Source: Clostridiales bacterium (lineage in GTDB: Bacteria > Bacillota > Clostridia > Christensenellales > Aristaeellaceae). From it: a stretch of 38,040 nucleotides of DNA. Location of the stretch: NCBI GenBank assembly GCA_004557905.1, contig SFFH01000032.1, positions 1-38,040 on the forward strand, written 5' to 3'. Shown piece after piece: positions 1-7,637 of this stretch. Each line of letters begins with the position of its first letter. The first letter of the stretch is position 1. The notes beneath the pieces were generated by a model, which was not told the DNA's origin, ran no database searches, and saw nothing but the letters and a program-made list of their open reading frames with translations. Position numbers and translations under genes: made by a program.

Positions 1-109
1 CAAACAGGTGCTATGCACCCAGCCGGGAGCATAGCGCCGTTTGTTGTCAGCAGCCCGTTTCACGGTCTGCGTGTAGTTCCTTGTAAACTGACCTAAAGCT
101 CATGATAAG

Positions 110-146
110 AATCAACCTCCGTATGCACGCCATACGGAGGTTGATT
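110..146 (-). terminator. Terminator hairpin after metY
   Basis: Perfect 16-bp inverted repeat (110-125 and 131-146) with a 5-nt loop, starting 4 bases beyond the metY stop codon. The stem is strong, but the tract after it on the minus strand is not clearly U-rich, so efficiency is uncertain. The hairpin is symmetrical and is followed by GGTTTT on the plus strand, so it may also stop plus-strand transcription entering from the left. Positions 1-109 show no gene or recognisable element. Confidence 0.7.
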
Positions 147-150
147 GGTT

Positions 151-1434
151 TTACAGTGCGCTGAGCGCCTGATCCAGATCGGCAAGGATGTCGTCGATGT
201 GCTCCGTTCCGATGGACAGGCGGATGGTGCTGGGCGTGATGTTCTGCTTCGCCAGCTCCTCGTCATTCAGCTGGCCGTGCGTGGTCGTCGCCGGGTGAAT
301 CACCAGGCTCTTGACGTCCGCGACGTTGGCCAGCAGCGAGAAGATCTTGAGGCTGTCGCAGAACTTCTGCGCCGCCTCGCGCCCGCCAGCCAGCTCAATG
401 GTGAAGATCGACGCGCCGCCGTTGGGAAAATAGCGCTCGTACAGCGCGTGATCCGGATGCTCCGGCAGGCTCGGGTGGTTGACCTTCGCCACCTTCGGAT
501 GATGGCTGAGGAATTCGACGACGCGCTTCGTGTTGTATGCGTGGCGCTCCAGCCGCAGGGACAGCGTCTCCACGCCCATGAGCAGCAGAAAGCAGTTGAA
601 CGGCGAGATGCACGCGCCGGTATCGCGCAGCAGCACGCAGCGGATGTACGACACGAACGCCGCCCCGCCAAACGCCTCGGTAAACGATACGCCGTGGTAG
701 CTCGGGTTCGGCTCGCAGATCTGCGGGAATTTGCCGCTCGCCTTCCAGTCGTATTTGCCGGAATCGACGATGATGCCGCCCAGCGACGTGCCGTGGCCGC
801 CGATGAACTTGGTGGCCGAGTGCACGACGATGTCCGCGCCGTGCTCGATCGGGCGGATGAGGTACGGCGTGCCGAACGTGTTGTCGATCACCAGCGGCAG
901 GCCGTGGCGGTGCGCGATGGCCGCGATGGCGTCAATGTCCGGAATGTCGCTGTTCGGGTTGCCCAGCGTCTCCAGGTACACGCATTTTGTGTTGTCCTGA
1001 ATGGCCGCCTCGACCTCGGCGAGGTCGCGCGCGTTCACAAACGTGGTCGTCACGCCGCTCTCCTCAAACGTGTGCGCCAGGAAATTGTAGGTGCCGCCGT
1101 AGATCGTCGTCTGCGCGACGATGTGGTCGCCCTGCTTGCACAGCGCCTGCAGCGCGTAGGCGATGGCCGCCGCGCCGCTGGCCGTCGCCAGGGCCGCTGT
1201 GCCGCCCTCGAGCGCGGCGATGCGCTTTTCCAGCACATCCTGCGTCGGGTTGTTCATGCGGCCGTAGATGTTGCCCTGCTGCGAGAGATCGAACAGCGCG
1301 GTCGCGTGCGCGGCGTTGTCAAAGACATAGGAGGTCGTCTGGTAGATCGGCACGGCGCGCGCGCCGGTCGCGGGATCGGCCTGCTCCTGGCCGACGTGGA
1401 GCTGCATGGTCTCAAAGCGGTACGGCGGATTCAT
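151..1434 (-). CDS. metY: O-acetylhomoserine sulfhydrylase (aminocarboxypropyltransferase), PLP-dependent
   Basis: Cytosolic enzyme of the Cys/Met-metabolism PLP family. It converts O-acetyl-L-homoserine plus sulfide (or methanethiol) to homocysteine (or methionine). The protein is 427 aa, the usual size for MetY and longer than cystathionine gamma-synthases (about 380-400). The PLP lysine lies in SATKFIGGHGT (about K209), and IDNTFGTPY supplies the cofactor-binding Asp. I chose ATG at 1434 because AAGAAAGGGG sits 6 nt upstream on the minus strand and MNPPYRFET matches where the family begins; an in-frame ATG at 1488 would add 18 residues unlike the family. It lies downstream of serC-serA on the same strand, separated by 195 bp that includes a repeat element, so it may have its own promoter. 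MetY rather than CGS is inferred from length and motif pattern. Confidence 0.93.
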   Translation of the reverse strand: MNPPYRFETMQLHVGQEQADPATGARAVPIYQTTSYVFDNAAHATALFDLSQQGNIYGRMNNPTQDVLEKRIAALEGGTAALATASGAAAIAYALQALCKQGDHIVAQTTIYGGTYNFLAHTFEESGVTTTFVNARDLAEVEAAIQDNTKCVYLETLGNPNSDIPDIDAIAAIAHRHGLPLVIDNTFGTPYLIRPIEHGADIVVHSATKFIGGHGTSLGGIIVDSGKYDWKASGKFPQICEPNPSYHGVSFTEAFGGAAFVSYIRCVLLRDTGACISPFNCFLLLMGVETLSLRLERHAYNTKRVVEFLSHHPKVAKVNHPSLPEHPDHALYERYFPNGGASIFTIELAGGREAAQKFCDSLKIFSLLANVADVKSLVIHPATTTHGQLNDEELAKQNITPSTIRLSIGTEHIDDILADLDQALSAL

Positions 1435-1510
1435 CGTATTCCCCTTTCTTGATACGGGCGTCGCCTGGCAGATGACAGTGTCCTTCATTCGTATGTCAGT
1501 CCTCGGGAGA

Positions 1511-1626
1511 CCTCATCCGTCAGCCCGTTGGGCTGCCACCTTCCCCAAAGGGGAAGGCAAGGAATGTTCCCCGCATAGACAAAAGCCTTCCCCTATGGGG
1601 AAGGTGTCCCGAAGGGACGGATGAGG
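1511..1626. repeat. MITE-like intergenic inverted-repeat element
   Basis: A 116-bp element bounded by perfect 11-bp terminal inverted repeats, CCTCATCCGTC (1511-1521) and GACGGATGAGG (1616-1626). Inside are two GGGGAAGG/CCTTCCCC hairpins: CCTTCCCCAAAGGGGAAGG near 1538-1556 and CCTTCCCCTATGGGGAAGG near 1586-1604. Related CCTCATCCGTC...GGGGAAGG repeats are, from general knowledge, abundant in intergenic regions of gut Clostridia. It ends 3 bases before the serA stop codon, so on the minus strand it can fold as a 3' hairpin for serA mRNA. No coding capacity was seen and no second copy occurs in this window. Confidence 0.75.
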
Positions 1627-1629
1627 TTC

Positions 1630-2808
1630 TCACACGCCCAGCAGACGGACGCGCTTCATGCCCGGGATCGTGCGCACTTTTTCGCACAGCGCATCCTGCG
1701 CGCGGGCCGGGATCTCGTCCATGTCCACAACGGACACGGCCATCGCGCCGCGGGAGCGGTTGACCAGGTCGGAGATGTTCAGGCCAAAGCCCGCGACGGC
1801 GGAGGTGATGGAGCCCAGCACGTTCGGAACGTTCTCGTGGATGCAGAAAAGGCGCGGCTTGGAAACCGGCGCGACGTCGATGGCCGGCAGGTTCACGCTG
1901 TTGCGGATAATGCCGGACTCCAGGAAGTCGCGGGTCTGCGCGGCGGCCATCACGGCGCAGTTCTCCTCGCTCTCCGGGGTGGAGGCGCCCAGGTGCGGAA
2001 TGGCGATCACGCCGTTCAGATCGAGCAGCGTGTCGCTCGGGAAATCGGTCACATAGCAGCCGACGCGGCCGTCGCCCAGCGCGTCCACCAGCGCCGCCTC
2101 GTCCACGAGGCCGCCGCGCGCAAAGTTCATGATGCGCACGCCCTTGCGGCAGATGGACAGGCTGCGGGTGCCGACCATGCCGCGGGTCTTCTCATTGAGC
2201 GGCACGTGCAGAGTGATGAAGTCGCACTCGGAGAACAGCGCGTCCAGCGAGTTCTCCCGCTTGACCTGCTGGGACAGCTTCCACGCGTGCTCGACGGAGA
2301 TCATCGGGTCGTAGCCGATGACGTTCATGCCCAGATGCACGGCGGCATTGGCCACCAGCACGCCGATGGCGCCCAGACCGACCACGCCCAGCGTCTTGCC
2401 GCGCAGCTCCGGGCCGACGAAGGCCTTCTTGCCCTTCTCCACGGCCTTTTCCACCGCGGCGCCCTGGCCCTTGAGCGTGCGCGCCCACTCGATGCCGCCC
2501 ACGATATTGCGGCAGGAGAGCAGCATGCCGGCCAGAACCATCTCGGCGACGGCGTTGGCGTTCGCGCCCGGCGTGTTGAACACGCAGATACCCTTCTCAC
2601 TGCACGCATCCACCGGGATGTTGTTGTAGCCGGCGCCGGCGCGGGCGATGCACAGCACGCTGTCGTCAATCGGCGTCTCGTGCATGGAGGCGGAGCGCAC
2701 CAGCACGGCCTGCGGATGGGTCACGTCGTCGGCGACCTTGTACTTCTCATCCAGCTGCGTGTAGATCGCGGAGGAAATCGCATTGAGCGTCTTGATTCTG
2801 TATTCCAT
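1630..2808 (-). CDS. serA: D-3-phosphoglycerate dehydrogenase with C-terminal ACT domain
   Basis: First committed step of serine synthesis: 3-phosphoglycerate + NAD+ to 3-phosphohydroxypyruvate. It is 392 aa, the short form. The D-isomer-specific 2-hydroxyacid dehydrogenase fold covers about 1-315, with the Rossmann motif GVVGLGAIG near 140, the conserved Arg segment NFARGGLVDE and the catalytic His in IPHLGAST. A C-terminal ACT domain (about 320-392, FCIHENVPNVLGSITSAVAG) suggests allosteric, probably serine, control. The start ATG has GGAGGG 8 nt upstream. It follows serC by 17 bp on the same strand, so the two are almost certainly cotranscribed. Its 3' end abuts the MITE-like repeat. Confidence 0.96.
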   Translation of the reverse strand: MEYRIKTLNAISSAIYTQLDEKYKVADDVTHPQAVLVRSASMHETPIDDSVLCIARAGAGYNNIPVDACSEKGICVFNTPGANANAVAEMVLAGMLLSCRNIVGGIEWARTLKGQGAAVEKAVEKGKKAFVGPELRGKTLGVVGLGAIGVLVANAAVHLGMNVIGYDPMISVEHAWKLSQQVKRENSLDALFSECDFITLHVPLNEKTRGMVGTRSLSICRKGVRIMNFARGGLVDEAALVDALGDGRVGCYVTDFPSDTLLDLNGVIAIPHLGASTPESEENCAVMAAAQTRDFLESGIIRNSVNLPAIDVAPVSKPRLFCIHENVPNVLGSITSAVAGFGLNISDLVNRSRGAMAVSVVDMDEIPARAQDALCEKVRTIPGMKRVRLLGV

Positions 2809-2825
2809 GGAAGATGCCCTCCCTC

Positions 2826-3896
2826 TTACTTATTGTTCATCTCGAATTCCTTCATGAACTCGACCAGCGCCTTCACGCCCTCCATCGGCATGGCGTTGTA
2901 GATGCTTGCGCGCATGCCGCCGACGATGCGGTGGCCCTTGAGGTTCACCAGGCCCCTGGCCGTCGCCTCCTTGACAAACGCCGCGTCCTTGTCGGCGTCG
3001 CCGGTGACGAAGGTGACGTTCATGCGGCTGCGGTACTTTTCCTGCGCGGTGCCCCTGAAGAGCTTCGAGTTGTCCAGGAAATCGTAGAGCAGGTTCGCCT
3101 TCTCGATGTTGACCTTCTCGATGGCCGCCACGCCGCCCTGCTTCTTGAGCCATTCAAACGTCAGGCCCGCCACATAGATGCCGAAGCAGTTCGGGGTGTT
3201 GAGCATGCTGTCCGCGTCGGCCATCTTCTTGAAGCTCATGACCTTCGGGGTGATGGGCAGCTCATGGCCCAGCAGGTCCTCGCGCACGACGAGGATGACC
3301 ACGCCGGCCGGGGCGACGTTCTTCTGCGCGCCGGCGTAGATCACGCCGAATTTGGAGACGTCGTAGACCTCGGAGAGGATGTTGGAGGACATATCCGCCA
3401 CCAGCGGAATGTCGCCGGTGTCCGGCACATGATCATAGCGCGTGCCGTAGATGGTGTTGTTCGTGGTGATGTGGACGTACCTGGCGTCCGGGGAAAGGGT
3501 GTAGTCCGGGATGTAGGTGTAGTTGTCCTCGCGGGAGGAGCCGGCGACGTTGACCTCGCCGTACTTCTGGGCCTCCACCAGCGCGTTGTGCGCGAAGTTG
3601 CCGGAGTCGATGTAGTCAGCCTTGCCGCCCTGCATCAGGTTCAGGGGCACGGCGGAGAACATGGCGGTCGCGCCGCCCTGCAGGAACATGACCTTGTAGC
3701 CCTCCGGCACGCCCATCACGTCCTTAAAGTCCGCGACGGTCTTCTCGAAGATCTCCAGGTACATTTTAGATCGGTGACTCATCTCCATGACGGACATGCC
3801 CGTACTGCCGTAGCAGAGCAGGTCCTTCTGTACCTTTTCGAGCACTTCAGTCGCAAGCATGGACGGGCCGGGCGCGAAATTGTAGACGCGATTCAT
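2826..3896 (-). CDS. serC: Phosphoserine aminotransferase
   Basis: PLP enzyme converting 3-phosphohydroxypyruvate + glutamate to 3-phosphoserine; second step of serine synthesis, and the fold also serves pyridoxal phosphate synthesis. It is 356 aa, normal for SerC. The N-terminus NRVYNFAPGPSML and the PLP-lysine segment IYAGAQKNVAPAG are family hallmarks, and the C-terminus has GGMRASIYNAMP. I chose ATG at 3896 because GAGGAGG lies about 7 nt upstream on the minus strand; the longer in-frame start at 3917 precedes that site and adds 7 non-family residues. First gene of the serC-serA operon. A good promoter lies at 3979-4007. No serB is present nearby. Confidence 0.96.
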   Translation of the reverse strand: MNRVYNFAPGPSMLATEVLEKVQKDLLCYGSTGMSVMEMSHRSKMYLEIFEKTVADFKDVMGVPEGYKVMFLQGGATAMFSAVPLNLMQGGKADYIDSGNFAHNALVEAQKYGEVNVAGSSREDNYTYIPDYTLSPDARYVHITTNNTIYGTRYDHVPDTGDIPLVADMSSNILSEVYDVSKFGVIYAGAQKNVAPAGVVILVVREDLLGHELPITPKVMSFKKMADADSMLNTPNCFGIYVAGLTFEWLKKQGGVAAIEKVNIEKANLLYDFLDNSKLFRGTAQEKYRSRMNVTFVTGDADKDAAFVKEATARGLVNLKGHRIVGGMRASIYNAMPMEGVKALVEFMKEFEMNNK

Positions 3897-3978
3897 AGAA
3901 ACAAGCCTCCTCAGCAAATTCCTCCGAAAGTGCAGGACAACAGTCTCAATTCATCATTTCGGAGGGGGAATTTGCACC

Positions 3979-4007
3979 ATATTACCATAAAAACGAAAGA
4001 AATGCAA
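3979..4007 (-). promoter_or_regulatory. Probable promoter of serC-serA
   Basis: On the minus strand TTGCAT (4007-4002) and TAATAT (3984-3979) are separated by exactly 17 nt, a reasonable sigma-A-type promoter pointing at serC. The resulting leader of about 75 nt contains a long imperfect inverted repeat (3916-3929 against 3957-3973, core CCTCCGAAA/TTTCGGAGG) just upstream of the ribosome binding site. Confidence 0.6.
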
Positions 4008-4064
4008 TGCCAAAGCGATAAATATATGTTTTTCCTGACGAATGGACCGGATGCGGGAAAACAC

Positions 4065-4093
4065 TTGACGCAGGCGCCCGATCATGGTATGAT
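4065..4093 (+). promoter_or_regulatory. Promoter of the ZTP riboswitch-fhs unit
   Basis: TTGACG (4065-4070), a 17-nt spacer and TATGAT (4088-4093). Predicted transcription start is about 4100, about 30 nt before the riboswitch aptamer. Confidence 0.75.
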
Positions 4094-4124
4094 TTTCCTG
4101 ATCCGATCAGGGAGAATTCGCCCT

Positions 4125-4208
4125 CTCGGAAAGCGGCATGACTGACGGAAGTGGGACGACCCACAGGAAGTGCCGCGGCGCGCGAGCGCTTGAGCCGACC
4201 GTCTGGGC
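4125..4208 (+). promoter_or_regulatory. ZTP (pfl) riboswitch aptamer
   Basis: The 5' leader of fhs carries the pfl/ZTP aptamer, which senses ZMP/ZTP (AICAR nucleotides that build up when 10-formyl-THF is short). Visible parts: P1 GCGGCA (4133-4138) pairs with TGCCGC (4171-4176); the conserved GACTGACGGAA follows P1; P2 GTGGG-ACGA-CCCAC spans 4151-4164; a variable linker follows; then the 3' domain CCGTCTGGGC (4199-4208). The pseudoknot pairs GACGG (4144-4148) with CCGTC (4199-4203), a covarying form of the consensus GGCGG/CCGCC. The 3' domain overlaps the terminator stem at 4206-4236, so ligand binding should block termination and turn fhs on. Formate-THF ligase is a known member of this regulon. 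Confidence 0.92.
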
Positions 4209-4236
4209 GCACTGAATTGTTCGGTGCGCCTTTTTA
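4206..4236 (+). terminator. Intrinsic terminator of the ZTP riboswitch
   Basis: Stem GGCGCACTGAA (4206-4216) pairs with TTCGGTGCGCC (4220-4230, one G-U pair) around a 3-nt loop, followed by TTTTTA. The 5' arm shares bases with the last conserved riboswitch element (CTGGGC), giving a direct competition between aptamer pseudoknot and terminator. Confidence 0.9.
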
Positions 4237-4279
4237 TATGAAAAGACGCTGCCGGAAACGACATAAGGAGGATTCTGTC

Positions 4280-5827
4280 ATGGCTTATTTGTCCGATATC
4301 GAAATCGCGCAGGCGTGTGAAATGAAGGATATCCGCGAGATCGCGAAGACTGCGGGCGTTCCCGAAAAGTACCTGGAGCTTTACGGCAACCACAAGGCGA
4401 AGGTCGATTACAATCTTCTTTCCGAAAACGACGCGCCCGACGGCAAGCTGGTGCTGGTCACCGCCATCTCCCCGACCCCGGCGGGCGAGGGCAAGACCAC
4501 CACGAGCGTGGGCCTGGCCGACGGCATGCGCCGCATTGGCAAGAACGCGATCCTCGCGCTGCGCGAGCCGAGCCTCGGCCCGGTGTTCGGCGTGAAGGGC
4601 GGCGCGGCCGGCGGCGGCTACGCGCAGGTTGTGCCGATGGAGGACATCAACCTGCACTTCACCGGCGACTTCCACGCCATCGGCGCGGCGAACAACCTGC
4701 TGGCCGCGATGCTGGACAACCACATCCAGCAGGGCAACAGGCTGGGCATCGACGTCAAGAAGATCACCTGGAAGCGCTGCGTGGACATGAACGACCGCCA
4801 GCTGCGCAATATCGTCGACGGCCTGGGCGGCAGGATGCAGGGCGTGCCGCGCGAGGACGGCTTTGACATCACCGTCGCCAGCGAGGTCATGGCCGTGTTC
4901 TGCCTCTCCTCCTCCATCCGCGACCTCAAGGAACGCCTGGCAAAGATCATCGTGGGCTACACCTACGACGACAAGCCCGTGACCGCGGGCGACCTGAAGG
5001 CGGCGGGCGCCATGGCCGCGCTGCTCAAGGACGCGCTCAAGCCGAACCTCGTGCAGACGCTGGAGGGCACCCCGGCGTTCATCCACGGCGGCCCGTTCGC
5101 CAACATCGCCCTGAGGCCCGCGGCCGTCGTCGTCGTGGCGACGGTGCGCGCGCTCAAGCATCACGGCGGCGTGGCCAAGGCCGACCTGAACAACGAGAAC
5201 CTCGAGGCGCTCGCCAAGGGCCTGCCCAACCTGCTGCGCCACGTCGAAAACATCACCAAGACCTATCAGCTCCCGTGCGTCGTGGCGATCAACCGCTTCC
5301 CGATGGACACCGAGGCGGAGCTTGAGCTCGTGCGCGAAAAGTGCCGCGAGCTGGGCGTGAACGTCGCGCTCTCCGAGGTCTGGGCCAAGGGCGGCGAAGG
5401 CGGCGAGGAGCTGGCCCGCGAGGTCGTGCGCCTGTGCGAGGAGGGTGAAAACCACTTCCGCTGCGCCTACGAGCTGGATACCACCATCGAGCAGAAGCTC
5501 GACGCCATCGTCAAGAACGTCTACCGCGGCGCGGGCGTGACGCTCACCCCGGCGGCGAAGAAGCAGGCGCAGCAGCTCACCGAGCTGGGCTTCGGCGAGT
5601 ACCCGATCTGCATGGCCAAGACGCAGTATTCCTTCTCCGACGACCAGAAGCTGCTGGGTGCGCCGGAGGGCTTCACCGTCACCGTGCGCAACCTCAAGGT
5701 TTCTGCGGGCGCGGGCTTCATCGTGGCGCTCACCGGCGACATCATGACCATGCCGGGCCTGCCGAAGGTGCCGGCCGCCGAGAATATCGACGTCACCGAC
5801 GACGGCAGGATCGTGGGCCTGTTCTAA
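4280..5827 (+). CDS. fhs: Formate-tetrahydrofolate ligase, internally shortened
   Basis: ATP-dependent synthesis of 10-formyl-THF from formate and THF; cytosolic, central to one-carbon metabolism and the Wood-Ljungdahl methyl branch. Start ATG has AAGGAGG 8 nt upstream; MAYLSDIEIAQA matches the family N-terminus. Family motifs present: P-loop TPAGEGKTTTS, REPSLGPVFG, GGAAGGGYAQV, LSEVWAKGGEGG and the C-terminus IMTMPGLPKVPA. The protein is 515 aa, whereas the family is about 555-560. Comparison with the remembered Moorella enzyme shows FANIA joined directly to LRPAAVV at residues 277/278 (nt 5110/5111). About 43 residues are missing in frame, including the conserved segment around EAGFGADLGAEKF. 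The frame is open, but activity is doubtful unless this is an assembly error. Confidence 0.93.
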   Translation: MAYLSDIEIAQACEMKDIREIAKTAGVPEKYLELYGNHKAKVDYNLLSENDAPDGKLVLVTAISPTPAGEGKTTTSVGLADGMRRIGKNAILALREPSLGPVFGVKGGAAGGGYAQVVPMEDINLHFTGDFHAIGAANNLLAAMLDNHIQQGNRLGIDVKKITWKRCVDMNDRQLRNIVDGLGGRMQGVPREDGFDITVASEVMAVFCLSSSIRDLKERLAKIIVGYTYDDKPVTAGDLKAAGAMAALLKDALKPNLVQTLEGTPAFIHGGPFANIALRPAAVVVVATVRALKHHGGVAKADLNNENLEALAKGLPNLLRHVENITKTYQLPCVVAINRFPMDTEAELELVREKCRELGVNVALSEVWAKGGEGGEELAREVVRLCEEGENHFRCAYELDTTIEQKLDAIVKNVYRGAGVTLTPAAKKQAQQLTELGFGEYPICMAKTQYSFSDDQKLLGAPEGFTVTVRNLKVSAGAGFIVALTGDIMTMPGLPKVPAAENIDVTDDGRIVGLF

Positions 5828-5952
5828 ACGATTTTTCAAATACTGCTATACTTGCAACGCCGGACGGCCTTTACAGAGGTATGCAAAAAATGGCTCAGTC
5901 CAGAATGGGTGTATGATGCAGCAGGGGTTTCGGAGGGAATAAGGAACGGAAA

Positions 5953-6936
5953 ATGTTAGATTGGAAGCACAAAAAGTCCGCGTGTGTCTATGCAAAGAGA
6001 ATTGCATGGGGTATTTTTCTGCTTTTGATTCTGCTGGCTGGGGCACTGGCTGTTCGCAAAGCCTATTCGCTATATCTCAATCTTTGCAGAAAGATGGACT
6101 ATGTCTGCGATATGGCGTATACGGTGGATAAAAATGTCAAGAGTATTCGGCAGAATGTGAACAATATCTATTCAAAATATGAATTTGATTATGCTTGGGC
6201 CGAGAACCAGCATTTGATTGCGCATGCTTTCGGAGAAATCGACGGGCAAACCTATACGAATACTTATGATGCGTTTTTGCATAATTACAGCCAGGGCCAT
6301 CGTGTGTTTGAAGTGGATTTCGATGTGACTGTTCCGGAAAACACCCTTGTTGCTTCGCATGACGCAGAGGTATGGCGGGAGAAGACGGGAAATGACGCGA
6401 CAACCCCGTTTACCTATGAGAACTTCATCAACTCTAGGGTATCCGGGCAGTACATGCCTATGGATTACCGGGACGTCATTGAAATGATGATCGAGTATCC
6501 GGATATCTATATCGTAACGGATACCAAATATCAGGATCAGATGACCATTTTTCTGCAATTCTCCCAATTGGTCAAATACGCGCAGGAAAGAGACGAAAAT
6601 GTGCTCAAGCGCATCATTCCCCAGATTTATCATGAGGAGATGCTTGGCCAGATCATGTCGGTATATCCATTTGAGTCGGTGATTTTTACACTCTATGCGA
6701 CTGCGTGGACACCGGAGTCCGTTGTGGATTTCTGTGAACGAACAGGTGTTGGATTTATCACAATGCCAATTTACGCTGCCAACGAGAGCTTTCTGGCGCT
6801 TTTGGAAAGCAAAGGAATCCTTGCAGCGGCACATACGGGAAATGACCGGGAGGAAGCAGAGCGGTTGTTTTCGACAGGATTGGATATGATGTATACGGAT
6901 CATCTCAAGCCAGATGAGTTTTCAGAGATGAATTGA
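5953..6936 (+). CDS. Membrane-anchored glycerophosphodiester phosphodiesterase-like protein
   Basis: 327 aa with a single N-terminal membrane segment (about residues 17-38, IFLLLILLAGALAV) and then an extracytoplasmic domain resembling the GDPD/PI-PLC TIM barrel. Recognisable sites: H91 in IAHAFG (where GDPDs have HRG), the metal-binding ExD (E120, D122 in FEVDFDV) and H136 in ASHDAEVW. The usual ENT of HRG...ENT is TNT here, so specificity may differ from glycerophosphodiesters. Codon use is clearly more AT-rich than in the flanking genes, hinting at different ancestry or weak expression. Start has AAGGAACGG upstream. It ends 19 bp before the dipeptidase gene, so the pair may be cotranscribed. 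The family is reasonably sure; the substrate is unknown. Confidence 0.75.
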   Translation: MLDWKHKKSACVYAKRIAWGIFLLLILLAGALAVRKAYSLYLNLCRKMDYVCDMAYTVDKNVKSIRQNVNNIYSKYEFDYAWAENQHLIAHAFGEIDGQTYTNTYDAFLHNYSQGHRVFEVDFDVTVPENTLVASHDAEVWREKTGNDATTPFTYENFINSRVSGQYMPMDYRDVIEMMIEYPDIYIVTDTKYQDQMTIFLQFSQLVKYAQERDENVLKRIIPQIYHEEMLGQIMSVYPFESVIFTLYATAWTPESVVDFCERTGVGFITMPIYAANESFLALLESKGILAAAHTGNDREEAERLFSTGLDMMYTDHLKPDEFSEMN

Positions 6937-6955
6937 GCGAACAGGGGTGTTGAGT

Positions 6956-7561
6956 GTGTTGTCGGAAGGCTTTGTCTATATCAGGGACGTCATCCCGTCC
7001 GTCCGCGAGGACATCCGCTACGCGGGCAGCCACAACTTTGTCGGCTGCCCGGTGGACGGCTACTTTGCCCCGCGCGGCGTGCTGCGCGAGGAAGCAGCCC
7101 TGGCGCTCAAGCAGGCGGCGGATGCGTTTGAAAAACAGGGGCTGTATCTGCTCATTTACGACGCGTACCGCCCCCAGCGCGCGGTCGATCACTTCGTCCG
7201 CTGGGCGAAGGACCCAAGCGACACGAAGATGAAGGCGGAGTTCTATCCGACGCTGGATAAATCCGAGCTGTTCCCCAGGGGCTATATCGCCGTGTATTCC
7301 GGCCATTCCCGCGGCATGACGGTCGACCTGACGCTCACGGACGGGGACGGCACGCCGCTGGATATGGGCGGCGAGTTTGACTGGTTTTCCAAGATCTCCT
7401 CGCACGATTATGAGGACCTCACGCCCGCGCAGAAGGCAAACCGCCGGCTGCTGCGCGAAACCATGCTGGCCGCGGGCTTTGAGGATTACAGCGAGGAGTG
7501 GTGGCACTATACGCTGCCGTCCGATGCGCCAAAGGTCTATTACGATTTCCCGATTGAGTGA
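6956..7561 (+). CDS. D-alanyl-D-alanine dipeptidase (VanX/DdpX family, M15)
   Basis: Zinc dipeptidase cleaving D-Ala-D-Ala. Zinc ligands lie in SGHSRGMTVD (SxHxxGxxxD motif) and EWWHY (ExxH, catalytic Glu and third ligand), and the conserved Arg is in YDAYRPQRAVD. About 201 aa, normal for the family (about 190-205). No signal peptide, so probably cytosolic. The start is uncertain: GTG at 6956 lies 8 nt after AGGGG (6943-6947); GTG at 6947 would overlap that site and add three residues. No vanH, vanA-type ligase or VanRS genes are adjacent, so a peptidoglycan-recycling or nutrient role like E. coli DdpX is more likely than vancomycin resistance. Not tied to the leucine operon downstream, which has its own promoter. 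Confidence 0.88.
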   Translation: MLSEGFVYIRDVIPSVREDIRYAGSHNFVGCPVDGYFAPRGVLREEAALALKQAADAFEKQGLYLLIYDAYRPQRAVDHFVRWAKDPSDTKMKAEFYPTLDKSELFPRGYIAVYSGHSRGMTVDLTLTDGDGTPLDMGGEFDWFSKISSHDYEDLTPAQKANRRLLRETMLAAGFEDYSEEWWHYTLPSDAPKVYYDFPIE

Positions 7562-7602
7562 AACTCACTCAACCCTCCGGTGAAATGAACGCCATTTACG
7601 GC

Positions 7603-7631
7603 TTGACAAAGCGTCACCCGGCAGGTACAAT
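7603..7631 (+). promoter_or_regulatory. Promoter of the leuCDB T-box unit
   Basis: TTGACA (7603-7608), a 17-nt spacer and TACAAT (7626-7631). Predicted start about 7638, just upstream of the T-box leader. Confidence 0.8.
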
Positions 7632-7637
7632 AATATG

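Noticed and set aside
145..1452. 435-codon open frame on the plus strand opposite metY
   Set aside because: Antisense shadow of a GC-rich gene; Arg/Ala/Val-rich with no family motif, while the minus-strand protein is a clear MetY.
1511..1626. CRISPR-like repeat
   Set aside because: Only two inverted hairpin units within one element; no direct repeats with spacers and no cas genes.
4082..5839. 585-codon minus-strand open frame opposite fhs
   Set aside because: Composition-driven shadow; it covers the riboswitch and all of fhs and has no recognisable domain.
6956..7561. Possible vancomycin-resistance locus because of the VanX-type dipeptidase
   Set aside because: No vanH, D-Ala-D-Lac ligase, vanY or VanRS two-component genes nearby; more likely a stand-alone dipeptidase.
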